The position numbers and the translations under genes are program-made. Below, piece by piece: positions 1-10,229 of a DNA stretch of 64,000 nucleotides. Positions within the stretch are counted from its first letter, which is position 1; each line of letters starts with the position of its first letter. The stretch comes from Armigeres subalbatus. Lineage: Eukaryota > Arthropoda > Insecta > Diptera > Culicidae. Where the stretch lies: contig NC_085139.1 of assembly GCF_024139115.2 (NCBI RefSeq), positions 8,279,533 through 8,343,532 of the forward strand, written 5' to 3'. The notes beneath the pieces are model-generated. The model was not told where the DNA came from, searched no databases, and saw nothing but the letters and a program-made list of their open reading frames with translations.

Positions 1-447
1 GCCATCACCAAGCAATTAAGTTTTACTTTGATCAAAATTCATCTCGCCTCAAGTTGTGACTTAAGAGCTACTTTCATTGATGGTAGCCAATCGTTAGTAG
101 GGGAAATTACGGCTTTGGCAGGTTTTGTTCTATTATTGTCAGGGGGTTTCCTGTAACTAATTATGCTCAAATGTGGCCTAAACATTCTTTGCATATCAAA
201 GAATATTGTGGCCAAATTTCATAAAATTTGGTCAACAAAAACCCCCGCCGACAATAATAGAACAAAACCTGCCAAAGCCGTCATTCCCCCTACTTCATAC
301 AAGAAAATTTAATCTGAGCGCTGCTAATGTTAATGACGACGACCGCGCGACCCACACCATCGCCGGGAATAAAATTTCCGGTAGGAGCTCTGCCGATGCC
401 GAAGGTGGTACCACAGTCTGCTGTCCGCGACATCTCGAACGAAATGG
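1..447 (+). repeat. Repeat unit A, outer copy
   Basis: This non-coding repeat occurs again at 9790-10230 and, inverted, at 19144-19600; a partial copy lies at 5646-5985. Recognisable blocks are a start resembling gccatcaccaagc, a TA-flanked MITE (100-290), a GC-rich block with caccatcgccgggaata, and a close resembling cgacatctcgaacgaaatgg. The window begins inside the unit, so its left end is unseen. The Jockey-A1 element interrupts it at 447/448. Short open frames across it differ between copies, so I do not treat them as genes. Confidence 0.7.
100..290. mobile_element. TA-flanked palindromic MITE, copy 1
   Basis: Terminal inverted repeats run from AGGGG..acggctttggcagg inward and return as cctgccaaagccgt..CCCCCT. 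TA dinucleotides flank the element at 98-99 and 291-292. That is the TSD pattern of Tc1/mariner-type elements, so this is probably a non-autonomous member of that superfamily. There is no coding capacity. Other copies are at 5716-5816 (right half only), 9898-10066 (right end lost), 19309-19495 and 28993-29172. Confidence 0.7.
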
Positions 448-707
448 TAGTAGTAGTAGTAAAATTCTTCTTTATTTCATCATTTTCTGTTCTACAATTA
501 TTATTTTTCTACATGTACAGTGCTCGGCCGGCTTGGCCCTCCAACTTCAATTTTAAATTTTTATGTTTACATTGTTATTTGAGTGTTAATATGATATATC
601 ATGACGGCCTTTAGGAGGCGCTGGTATGTTTTTTAAAATTTGATAACCTAACTACTACTGTATGTACATTGTACACTAATATTTACATTTGATAAAAATT
701 TGATAAC

Positions 708-3315
708 CTAGATTGGAACTAGCGCCCTAATTGGAGCCTGATCCGAATGCAAGCAACGGACCCTAAACTTTTCTTTACACTCATCGAAGCGTTCATGTAA
801 GGTTTTTATCCCGGCCAGACGGTGGGCCTTGGATGTTCTTGTCCTGGGAGGGGTGTTGAGGATCATCCTCAGGAATTTGTTTTGGACCCGTTGAAGTTTG
901 AGGTGGTGGGTTTTAGCGCAGCTCTCCCAGACCGACATGCCATATTCGATCACGGGTAGGATGATTTGCTTGCAGACAGCAAGCTTATTTTTCAGGGACA
1001 ATGACGATCGACGGTTGATGAAAAGATACATTAGTTTCAACAAGACGTTACACTTCATCACCGTCTTGTCAACCTGTTGCCTTAAAATAAGCTTGCTGTC
1101 GAGGGTCAATCCAAGGTAGTCGGCCTCATTGGCCCATTCCACAGTCATGGCATTGAGGATGATTTTACAGTCTCCAGGCGGTACAAGCTTAGGGGATTTA
1201 GAGTGGGGGAAATGATGACCTGGGTCTTCGCCGCGTTGATACAGATCTTCCAGCTGGTGAGGTACTCTGTCAGGGCATCCAGGCCTCGTTGGAGTTTTGT
1301 CACAAGCGCTCTAATCACTCTACCATTGTAGACTATGGAGGTGTCATCTGCGAACTGAGACAGTATGCCGCCTTCTGAAGGTTCTGGTATGTCGAAGGTG
1401 GACATGTTAAACAGCAGGGCCCGAGGATACTGCCCTGGGGGACGCCTGCGACGATGTTGTGCGCATTGAATTCGCTCCGCTGATTGAGACCCGGAATGTC
1501 CTTGCCGACAGGTAATTGTTGATGATTTTCACCAGGTAGCTGAGAAGATTGTAACGTTGTAGTTTGTACATCAGGCATATCAACATCGAGTAAGGTCATG
1601 GCGGATGTTTTACAGACAAACTTGTTCCGCCTGAGGACGTTGGTAACTCGAGTCAGTTGGTGTACGTTGTTCCTCGAGCAAGATGTTGAGATTTTCGGCA
1701 GACTCAAGTAACCGATGATAAATAGCTTTTTCGAATAGCTTGGATAACCCTGAGAGAAGGCTGATGGGTCGATAACTTTTGGGGGAGGAAGGATCCTTCC
1801 CAGGCTTCCGGATGGGGATGACTTTCGCTGACTTCCAGGACGATGGGAAGTAGCTAAGCCGGAGACACTGATTAAAGATCAGCGAGAGGTGCTCAAAGAA
1901 CGGAGCACTCATGTGTTTGAGCTCGAGATTCAGGATGCTGTCGAAGCCTGGGGCCTTCATGTTCTTCGACGATTTGATATAGGCCGTCAATTCGTCAGGT
2001 GAGATCTCCAACTCCTCCGAGAAGTCGTTGGGAATCAAATGAATGTTGTTAGCATGCTCGTTGACGGCTGCTTCGTGTGGACTGACGATGTTCTGCCCAA
2101 GATTGTGTGAGCTGACGAAGTGACGACCTATTTCAGCGACCTTCTCTGCAGGAGTTATCAAGCGATCTTTAGAGCCATTATTGTCTAGTGGGATCAAAGG
2201 TGGAATGGGCCGAGGCTTGGATTTTAGAATTTTGGTCATTTTCCAGAACGGCTTAGCATAGTCTGGGAGAGTGCGGATCTTATTCGAGAAGTCGTTATTT
2301 TTGAGGTCCACCATTCTGGCCTTGATCATTTTTGTAATTCGATTGCAGCGTATTTTAAGCTCAGGCAGTCCAGTACGCTGAAACTGCCTGCGAGTGACAT
2401 TCCGCAATCGAATCAAATCTTTGGTGAGTGTATCGATGTTTAAGGAGTTGCTTACCTGCCGAGCCGTCGGTACGTGTTGCTCTCGGGCCGCCGTGATCGC
2501 CTCCTCGATAGCGCACAGCTGGCGGTCGATACTTTCCGGCGTCTCCGGACGCACCTCGTAGTCGACGGTGTTATCGACGCACTGCTGGAAACGCTGCCAG
2601 TTCACTCGGTGGTAGTTCCGCCGTAACTGCTGGTGCCGATTGACCGAGGAGCCCAGTTCCGCCACCACCGGATAGTGATCCGAACTGAGCTCCTGGTATA
2701 CAACCGGCTGCGAGACGTGGTCACTCAGGTTTGTTACGTAGAGGTCGAGCGTTGCGTGGGCACCGGACCGACTCAGCCGAGGGGGCGAATCCGGTCTCAG
2801 GATCGTAGTGGCCTTCCTCCATGTCGTTGCTCCAGATGGTGCCGTTTCGATTGCCGCGACTGTTGCCCCAGGCTTGATGTTTGGCATTCAAGTCGCCGGC
2901 AATGATATACTGGCCTTGCCTCCGCGTCAGCTTGACGATGTCCCTCCGAAGGGCAGCTGATGATCCATCGCCGGCTTTGGCTTGCGTTGGACAGTACGCC
3001 GCGATGAGCGCGATTGTGCCGACCGAAGTGGTGATTTCGACACCGATGGCCTCGATGACACTGAGCTGGAAGCTTGGAAGCAGACGACAGTTGATGTTGT
3101 AGCGAAGAGCGATGGCCACACCACCTCCCCTGGTCGGAGGGTCGAGTCGCACGATGCGGAAGTCCGGGATGTTGATGTTCACCTCCGGTTTTAGGTGCGT
3201 TTCGGTGATGAACGCCACATCTATTTCCCTTCTCCTCAAAAAAATCCTTCAGCTCGATGGTTTTGCTCTTTAGCGAGCAGCAGTTCCAGTTGACCAGGCC
3301 CACCCTAGCAGCCAT
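708..3315 (-). pseudogene. Jockey-A1 ORF2, endonuclease and reverse transcriptase (multiply frameshifted)
   Basis: ORF2 would nick target DNA and reverse transcribe the element RNA. It starts at the ATG at 3315, overlapping the ORF1 stop. The APE-type endonuclease has a start motif resembling VNWNCCSLKSK, TETHLKPE, and IIAGDLNAKHQAWGN. The RT has PGFDSILNLELK, YRPISLLSGLSKLFE and a FADDTSIVYNG catalytic box. At least four phase changes break the frame: near 3225, 2770, 1690 and 1400. The C-terminal part (1148-708) is open. There is no RNase H domain. Copy A2 is the best guide to the ancestral domain order. Confidence 0.8.
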
Positions 3316-4524
3316 TTTCAATGATGAACATGCCAAGTGTGAAGACCTGGTCGAATCGGGTTTTGCAGCTGCGCAGTCGAGTGGCGAGCTGCGCGAAGAT
3401 CGGCATCAGTTGCTCCGGAGTGTACAGCGGGGCAGATTCTTCCGGTGGACGGCTTCGTTCTCCGACTGCCAACGGAATCCAGGAGGAGGGAGCGGGGGCC
3501 ATTGGCTGGTGGATGGTGTCGACGATGTTGGAGCTTGGACCGATGCAGCTGCCGCTGCCAGTCGCTTGGGGGGGGGGAGCCGGGATGGCTGGAAAATTCA
3601 CCTCGTTGATTACAGGAACACGGTTCTTCTTCGGAATGGTCCTGGTGGAAGCCTTCTTCCGGATTTCCAGGAACTCGGCTCGCTTTGGGCAGCCCTTTGT
3701 GGTGGCCCGATGTTTGTCGCCACAGTTGGCGCACTTGGGATCGGCCACCTCCATTTTGTCGCACTCGTCAGTCGGATGGGGTTCGCCACACTTGTTGCAG
3801 CCGGCTTCATGCGGCAGTTCCTGGTGCCGTGCCCGAAATTGAAGCAGTTGGTGCATTGCGTGACATCGCGGTGCACTGGCCGATATCGCTCCCAGTCAAC
3901 GACGGTGTAATTTATAACGCCAACCAGCTTCAGGTCCTTCCAGGTAGTGGAGCCGTGCTCCAGATGGATCAGGTAAAGCTGGTCGCGATATCTCCTCGCC
4001 TTGTCGTGACGAGCGATCTTGTGGACGGCTACTGGCTTCAGTCCGCAACTTTCAAGCTCTGCTTGGAGCTCTTTCTCCTTCATGTCGTGAAGTCCTCGCA
4101 GCAAAGCCTTGAGCGGCTTCGTGCCGGGGTGGTCATGAGTGTAGTACTCATACTTGTGGACCTCGAGGAACTCCACGACGGATTGATGATGGTCCCTGTT
4201 GGCCGGCATCACTTTCACGCCCTCGCTGCAGAGCCGAAAAGTACATTTCAGCCCCTTAGCGATCAGCTGTCGAATTTTTGGGCGTAAATCCGGCGGATCG
4301 CCCTTCACAAACACGGGCGGGCACTTCTCCTTCCGCTCCGGTTGCACCTGCGGCAGCTGCGATTGCTGCTTCTTCCTCTTTTTCGGCGGATTGCCGGCGT
4401 CATCAAGCGGCAACGGCGAGAACACGTTGCTCAGCAAAAGCTGCTTGGAGGGGTTACCCGCGCCTCCAAGAGCAGTGCGCTTAGGCACTTTTCCGGCGAC
4501 CGAATCGGCCACCAAGTCTCCCAT
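3305..4524 (-). pseudogene. Jockey-A1 ORF1, gag-like CCHC nucleic-acid-binding protein (frameshifted)
   Basis: In Jockey elements ORF1 makes a nucleic-acid chaperone that binds the element RNA. The chosen ATG at 4524 follows the 5' UTR, because longer upstream frames run through the promoter. Visible parts are a basic, proline-rich N-terminus, a pre-knuckle domain (segment WKDLKLVGVINYTVVDWERY), then CCHC knuckles beginning CTNCFNFGHGTRNC and CANCGDKH. A frameshift near 3805 lies between the first and second knuckles, so the frame continues in another phase to the stop at 3305. The stop overlaps the ORF2 start by 11 nt. Nonfunctional as it stands. Confidence 0.75.
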
Positions 4525-4586
4525 GACGGGTCCGGGAGAAAATAAACAAACACGTCCGTACGTGTTGCTGTCTCGAACTGGAATGG

Positions 4587-5560
4587 ATCGCGCGTGGAAG
4601 AGCTGCTTTCTTGTAATCAATAAAGTTGAACCTATAGCCACGCCCCTTTGGTGAGTGTTTGACGGTTACACAATATTTGCAGCCATACCGCACAACAAAG
4701 AGGTGGGACTAATGAGCCATCTTTATTGGTGATAAGAAAACTGCTCTCTCCTGCGCGCGTGGCATTTCATTAGAAATGTCGCGGGCGGCGGTCCCAGCAT
4801 CGGCGGAGTTGCTGAACGAATCAATCGGTTCTTCTCAGGGCCACCATCCTATGCATAGGAAGAGGTTATTGTTCAAAGAGCAAATTAACCACTTTGTGAC
4901 GCCATAATGTTGCCGTCCGTAGTAGAATCACGAGTGCGCCCCGGGAGAAGTTGCTACAAATATGAATTCGTATGGATGGCATCAGTGACAGCCAGGTGAA
5001 ATTTTTTCAAGATCTTATTTGATTTTGTTGCAGCTTGTGATTGGGAAGGCGGATTATTAACAATTAATCGAAAGATGGAGATGGAGACAGTTCAATCGAA
5101 ATGATGCCGTCAGTAGCGAAATCACGAGTGCGCTTTGACGCGTGGTCTTTGCAAAAACATGTGTGCGTCTTCAGTGATTTGACGGTAGTTATCCTCATTT
5201 CTAAAGTTTTAATGGTTAAATACAGTAAAAAGTGCAATCAAACCTGATAAATTGAAATTTAGAAATACCCAAGTTTAGTTAAGCTCATTTAGAATATTTT
5301 TCGAAAAATTTGAAAAAGAACAATGAATTGAATTTAAACTAACAAAACGAAACTACTCATATTATACAAAACTCGAGAATTCAATAAATTTGTTTTAATT
5401 ACATAAATATATTAGTTCCTTTTAAAATGTAAATTTCTTAAGAAATCCAAAGAGTAATTTTGTAATACTCATAATGGCACTATATTCTTCATTTCACCAA
5501 ACTGTTTCACGTTGTTTACGTCGGGCGGTCGTGTCTTGTACACAACCCTTATGATTTTTT
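4587..5560 (+). repeat. Repeat unit E, outer copy
   Basis: This roughly 970-bp non-coding unit recurs at 10230-11209 and inverted at 14013-14985. It begins with a GC-rich block containing caataaag, and includes gtgacgccataatgttgcc and an AT-rich second half. It ends at acgtagtttacgtcgggcgg..cccttatgatttttt in all three copies, so this is a real element boundary. It is closer in detail to the inverted copy at 14013 than to the one at 10230; for example both carry gagaagttgctac where 10230 has gaggagatgctac. I see no gene in it. Confidence 0.7.
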
Positions 5561-5645
5561 GTATGATGCATCTAAAAATTATGTATCGGTCGTCACACTT
5601 CGCGCAACCACCCTCCCCCCTCTAAGCGTTTCGTAATTTGTGGAC
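5561..5645. other. Short spacer between repeat units
   Basis: About 85 bp that matches none of the repeat units described here. It begins just after the conserved unit-E terminus and stops where the partial unit A resumes (gagccactttcattgatgg). It may be the remains of the DNA into which a unit inserted. Nothing coding is seen. Confidence 0.4.
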
Positions 5646-5715
5646 GCTCCCAAGAGCCACTTTCATTGATGGTAGCCGATCGTTAGTACTTCATATCAAT
5701 TATCATATCATATCA

Positions 5716-5816
5716 TAGCATATCAAAGAATATTGTGGCCAAATTTCATAAAATTTGGTCAACAAAAACCTCCCTGACAATAATAGAACAAAACCTGCCA
5801 AAGCCGTCAATCCACC
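5716..5816. mobile_element. TA-flanked MITE, right half (copy 5)
   Basis: Matches the right portion of the palindromic MITE at 100-290, from catatcaaagaatattgtgg to ccaaagccgtc..ccacct, followed by TA at 5817-5818. The left inverted repeat is missing. Confidence 0.55.
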
Positions 5817-6125
5817 TACATCATACAAGAAAATTTAAACTGAGCGCTGCTAATGTTAATGACGACGACCGCATGACCCACACCATCGCCGGGAATAAAA
5901 TTTCTGCTCGGTCTCGGTCTGCTCTCCGCGACATCTCGAACGAAATGGCTCGCGCGCGTGGAAGAGCTGCTTTCTTGTAATCAATAAAGTTGAACCTGTA
6001 ACCACGCCCCTTTGGTGAGTGTGTGACGGTTACACAATATTTGCAGTCATACCGGACAACAAAGAGGCGGGACTAACGAGCCATCTTTATTGATTATAAG
6101 AAAACTGCTCTCCCGTGCGCGCGTG

Positions 6126-6163
6126 GCCCATTCCAGTTCGAGACAGCAGCACGTACGGACGTG
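6126..6163 (+). promoter_or_regulatory. Isolated Jockey-A-type Inr/DPE core promoter
   Basis: The sequence CATTCCAGTTCGAGAC..GTACGGACGTG equals the 5' end of the Jockey-A copies but is followed by unit C instead of Jockey ORF1. With the A of CATTC (6130) as +1, GGACGTG starts at +28, the position expected of a downstream promoter element. The same spacing is seen at 9086/9113 and on the minus strand at 20310/20283. Promoter function is inferred from motif spacing only. Confidence 0.5.
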
Positions 6164-6408
6164 TTTTGACGTAAACTACGTCTAAGGGGAAGCCTCGGAT
6201 ACAGGGTGCAAAATGAAAATTTCCAAATTGGGGACCGTCACGAAATCATGTAAGATTTCAAACGGTAATAGCGTCTTTATCTTTCGATGGATTTTCGACA
6301 TTTGCTTATCAATCGATTCGGAAACTCTCCAGCAATTTGCCAATTCTATTGATACTATTGATTATCAACGTTGAACTATTGAAAATGTTGTTTCTTTCCA
6401 AACCGGGT

Positions 6409-7640
6409 AGTAGTAGTAGTAGTAAAATTCTTCTTTATTTACACATTTTTTGTTTTACAATTATTTTTGACATGTACAGTGATCGGCCGGCTTGGCCCTC
6501 CAACTTCAATTTTAATTATTATTATTATTATTATTTATATGTTTCTACTTAATTTTTAAAATGTAATGTATCATGACGGCCTTCAGGAGGCGCTGTGTTT
6601 TTTAAAATTTGATAACCTAACTACTATGTACACTAATATTTACAATAAAAATTTGATAACCTAGATTGGAACTAGCGCCCTAAGCGCTTCTTAGTCCGAG
6701 TGCAAGCAACGGACCCTAAACTTTTCTTTACACTCACCAAAGCGTTCATGTAAGGTTTTCATTCCGGCCAGACGGTGAACCTCGGATGTTCTTGTCCTGG
6801 GAGGGGTGTTGAGGATCATCCTCAGGAATTTGTTTTGGACCCGTTGAAGTTTGAGGTGGTGGGTTTTAGCGCAGCTCTCCCAGACCGGCATGCCATATTC
6901 GATCACAGGGAGGATGATTTGCTTGTAGACAGCAAGCTTATTTTTCAGGGACAATGACGACCGGCGGTTGATCAAAGGGTACAGTAGTTTCAACAAGACG
7001 TTACACTTTGTCACCGTTTTGTCAACCTGTTGCCTGAAAATAAGCTTGCTGTCGAGGGTCAAGCCAAGGTAGTCGGCCTCATTGGCCCATTCCACAGTCG
7101 TGCCATTGAGGATGATTTTACAGTCCCCAGGCGGGGATTTGGAGTGGGGGAAAATAATGACCTGGGTCTTCGCCGCGTTGATACAGATCTTCCAGCTGGT
7201 GAGGTACTCTGTGAGGGCATCCAGGCCTCGTTGGAGTTTTGCCACTAGCGCTCTGATCACTCTACCGTTGTAGACGATGGAGGTGTCATCTGCGAACAGA
7301 GACAGAATGCCGCCTTCTGGAGGTTCTGGCATGTCGGAGGTGAACAGATTGAAAAGCAGGGGCCCGAGGATACTACCCTGGGGGACGCCTGCGACGATGT
7401 TGTGCGCATTGGAACTCGCTCCGCTGATTGAGACCCGGAATGTCCTTGCCGACAGGTAATTGTTGATGATTTTGACCAGGTAGCTGGGAAGATTGTAGCG
7501 TTGTAGTTTGTACACCAGGCCATCATGCCATACATTGTCAAATGCCTTCTCGACATCGAGTAAGGCCATGGCGGATGTTTTTGAGACAAACTTGTTCCGT
7601 CTGAGGACGTTGGTAACTCGAGTCAGTTGGTGTACAGTTC
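6409..7640 (-). mobile_element. Jockey-A3, 5'-truncated copy
   Basis: Inserted into unit C1 with a 10-bp target-site duplication ccaaaccggg at 6399-6408 and 7641-7650. On the minus strand the copy begins inside the reverse transcriptase (VHQLTRVTN..) and runs to the (TAC)n tail at 6409. The remaining RT part is one uninterrupted frame ending near 6691. It is the least damaged RT C-terminal half of the three Jockey-A copies. The matching position in the right arm (about 25520) is empty, so this insertion is younger than the palindrome. Confidence 0.85.
6691..7634 (-). pseudogene. Jockey-A3 reverse transcriptase, C-terminal half (open but truncated)
   Basis: About 314 residues of Jockey RT stay open. 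Motifs are DVEKAFDNVWHDGL (palm motif A with the catalytic D), AGVPQGSILGP (motif B), LFADDTSIVYNG (motif C) and a thumb and C-terminal region ending LHSD. The fingers, endonuclease and ORF1 are missing because of 5' truncation. Compared with A1 and A2 the frame ends about 10 codons early through a TAG in the tail. The frame opens upstream into flanking repeat DNA, so the first residues of that longer frame are not Jockey. Confidence 0.75.
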
Positions 7641-7743
7641 CCAAACCGGGTGAAAAATTCAATCCCGTTCATAAATCCCCAACACGGACATCAGATTGCA
7701 GTAACGTACGGGCCTTTTGATCCACTGCTTCGTTTTCCCTGTG

Positions 7744-7808
7744 TATAAAAAGCCCCGCGTTTCGCGTGCGAGCGTCATTTTCATTCTGCATGTCACGGAG
7801 AACGGACG
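7744..7808 (+). promoter_or_regulatory. TATA/Inr/DPE promoter module in unit C1
   Basis: TATAAAAAG at 7744-7752 is followed by TCATTTTC, whose A (7777) lies 33 nt after the first T of TATA. GGACG begins at +28 (7804). All three are textbook positions for an insect RNA polymerase II core promoter. Near-identical modules are at 9473 (plus), 19914, 25429 and 27018 (minus strand). A related one lies in the Jockey-B 5' end at 24008 (minus). The nearest downstream plus-strand AATAAA is at 8929, so a non-coding transcript of about 1.2 kb is possible. No transcript evidence is available to me. Confidence 0.5.
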
Positions 7809-8599
7809 ATTTCGTTCGCACGGGAGGGCTTGTTGATTGAGATTTATGAGTGATGATGCGGATGAAATTTTTCGTCGATGAGGCACATAAAAGGAAATGA
7901 ATCGGTTCTTTTCAGGACCACAATTATGTTTGGGAGGAAGGTTAAGTTGAAATAATTTTTTGACGTAAACTACGTCTAAGGGGAAGACTCAGATACAGGG
8001 TGTAAAAAGGAAATTTCCAAATTGGGGACCGTCGCGAAATTAGGATAGATTTCAAACGCTAATAGCGTCTTTATCTTTCGATAGATTTTCAATCACTTAC
8101 TCTGCAGAAGTCGAATGATGGATTGAATCTTATGAATTTTTGCGTTAATGCTGCCGATTTATTGTAACAATCTCATAAATTTACTCTCAGTCAAACCAAA
8201 TTCCTCCAATGAAAAATTTAATGCCCTGAAAAGGACAGATTTCAGATCATGCGGATTTCTAATCACCAACACAACAGCAACCATTCGATAGTAAGAATAT
8301 CACAAGAGTATTTCACTCAAATGCAGATGCTGGCTCTATGGTTTTACCGCTACACTGCAACATATTGTCATCGTTAGATTCTCTGTCGCAACGATCCTGT
8401 TACGAGCGCTACCTACGCCATCGGTGGGAACGAAGAGCGTGCGTCAGAAGGAGAAGCTGCAAAAATGTATTCGCATGGATGGAAATTAAACCTAAACCAA
8501 GTAGCAATCTATCTAGTAAAATAATAATCTTGAGGGGAAATTTCACTGGTATTGATGCTATTCATGCGAATAAATTTTTGTAGCGTTGACGGAAACTAT

Positions 8600-9138
8600 C
8601 AGCCATCACCAAGCGATTAATATGAACTTTGATCAAAATTCGTCCCGCCTCAAATTATGCCTTAAGAGCTGCTTTCACTGATGACACTTCAGACGCAACC
8701 GTTGCAGAAATAAACACCACCATATCCGCCATCGTAAACACGCAAGAAAATTCCATCTGAGTGCTGTTGATGCTGACGACGACGACCGCGCGCGCGACCC
8801 ACACCATCGCCGGGAATACAATTTCCGGTAGGAGCTCCGCCGATGCCGAAGGTGGTACCATGATCTGGTCTCCGCGACATCTCGAACGAAATGGCTCGCG
8901 CGCGCGGAAGAGCTGCTTTCTTGTAATCAATAAAGTTGAACCTGTAGCCACGCCCCTTTGGTGAGTGTTTGACGGTTACACAATATTTGCAGTCATACCG
9001 GACAACAAAGAGGAGGGACTAATGAGCCATCTTTATTGGTTATAAGAAAACTGCTCTACCCCGCGCGCGTGGCGCTATCAGCTTCATTCCAGTTCAAGAC
9101 AGCAGCACGTACAGACGTGTTTTTTGCTCGCGCATTTT
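8600..9138 (+). repeat. Repeat unit B with convergent AATAAA signals
   Basis: Related to unit A but distinct, for example gccatcaccaagcgattaat at the start. Its inverted partner is at 24050-24500. A plus-strand AATAAA (8929-8934) and a minus-strand AATAAA (about 9034) face one another about 100 bp apart, each preceded by a GC-rich block and a tcttgtaatc/tcttataacc segment. The unit ends in a Jockey-A-type Inr/DPE core (A+1 at 9086, AGACGTG from 9113). Looks like paired transcription ends, but this is inference. Confidence 0.5.
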
Positions 9139-9472
9139 TGACGTAAACTACGTCTAAGGGAAAGACTCAGATACAGGGTTTAAAACCGAAATTTCCAAAT
9201 TCGAAACCGTCACGAAATTAGGATAGATTTCAAACGCTAATAGCGTCTTTATCTTTCGATGGATTTTCGAGATTTGCTTATCAATAGATTCGGAAACTCT
9301 CCAGCAATTTTCCAATTCTACTGATACTATAGATTATCAACGTTAAACTATTGAAAATGTTATTTCTTTCCAAACCGGGTGAAAAATCCAATTCCGTTCA
9401 TAAATCCCCAACACGGACATCAGATTGCAGTAAGGTACGGGCCTTTTGATCCACTGCTTCGTTTTTCCTGTG

Positions 9473-9540
9473 TATAAAAAGCCCCGCGTTTCGCGTGCGC
9501 GCGTCATTTTTGTTCTGGATGTCACGGAGAACGGACCAGC
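9473..9540 (+). promoter_or_regulatory. TATA/Inr/DPE promoter module in unit C3
   Basis: TATAAAAAG starts at 9473, the TCATTTTTG initiator-like site has its A near 9506, and GGACC lies about 28 nt further. The next plus-strand AATAAA is at 10256-10261 in unit A, giving a potential 0.76-kb non-coding unit. This promoter-to-AATAAA pattern repeats that starting at 7744, so each palindrome arm holds two such modules in tandem. Confidence 0.45.
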
Positions 9541-9897
9541 GCGGTTCCAGCTATAACGCCTGTGGTTTGGTCTGTTGTGGTAAAAACTCATGGACGATTC
9601 AAATCAAGCCCAACTCAGCACCTAAAAACTCATGGATGAGTTGAATCATCGCATGTTTTCTGTATGTATGTAGAATCACGAGCGCGCGTCAAACGGAGAA
9701 GCTGCAAAAATGTATTCGCATGGATGGCTATCTACTAAAATTATAAGTCTTTCTCTGAATCGGGATCTCGTGATTCTACTACCGACGGAAAACAATCTGC
9801 CATCACCAAGCAATTAAGTTTTACTTTGATCAAAATTCATCTCGCCTCAAGTTGTGACTTGAGAGCTACTTTCATTGATGGTAGCCAATCGTTAGTA

Positions 9898-10066
9898 GGG
9901 GAAATTACGGCTTTGGCAGGTTTTGTTCTATTATTGTCAGGGGATTTTCTGTAACTAATTATGCTCAAATTTGGCCTAAACATTCTTTGCATATCAAAGA
10001 ATATTGTGGCCAAATTTCATAAAATTTGGTCAACAAAAACCCCGCCGACAATAATAGAACAAAACA
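9898..10066. mobile_element. TA-flanked MITE, copy 2 (right end lost)
   Basis: Same family as 100-290. The left TA is at 9896-9897. The right terminal repeat stops at aatagaacaaaac and then jumps to unit-A sequence, so about 30 bp of the right end and its TA are deleted. Confidence 0.6.
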
Positions 10067-10229
10067 ACTTTTACAAGAAAATTTAATCTGAGCGCTGCTA
10101 ATGTTAATGACGACGACCGCGCGCTCCACACCATCGCCGGGAATAAAATTTCCGGTAGGAGCTCCGCCGATGCCGAAGGTGGTTCCATGGTCTGCTCTCC
10201 GCGACATCTCGAACGAAATGGCTCGCGCG

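Larger units (their letters stand above)
448..4586 (-). mobile_element. Jockey-clade non-LTR retrotransposon, copy A1
   Basis: Near full-length element read on the minus strand. The 5' end is CATTCCAGTTC at about 4586, with an initiator-like start and GGACGTG 28 nt downstream, a DPE-like arrangement. ORF1 (CCHC gag-like) and ORF2 (endonuclease plus reverse transcriptase) follow. The 3' end has AATAAA and then a short (TAC)n tail rather than poly(A). Clade assignment rests on the pre-knuckle plus CCHC ORF1 and the APE-type endonuclease and RT without RNase H. Both frames are broken. The insertion site inside a repeat unit is the same as that of copy A2 (14986-19143); the 3' junction of A1 has lost about 9 bp of target compared with A2. 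Confidence 0.85.
5646..6163 (+). repeat. Partial A/B repeat unit without Jockey insertion
   Basis: Partial copy of unit A followed by the end of unit B. The MITE inside is represented only by its right half (5716-5816), joined to a short catatc-rich stretch. The site used by Jockey-A1 and A2 is empty here (gaacgaaatggctcgcgcgcg), which helps define their junctions. Two AATAAA signals face each other (plus about 5982, minus about 6090). The unit ends with an isolated Jockey-A-type core promoter. Confidence 0.65.

Noticed and set aside
206..556. 116-codon frame at the left edge
   Set aside because: It crosses from the MITE through unit A into the Jockey 3' tail. Other copies do not keep it open.
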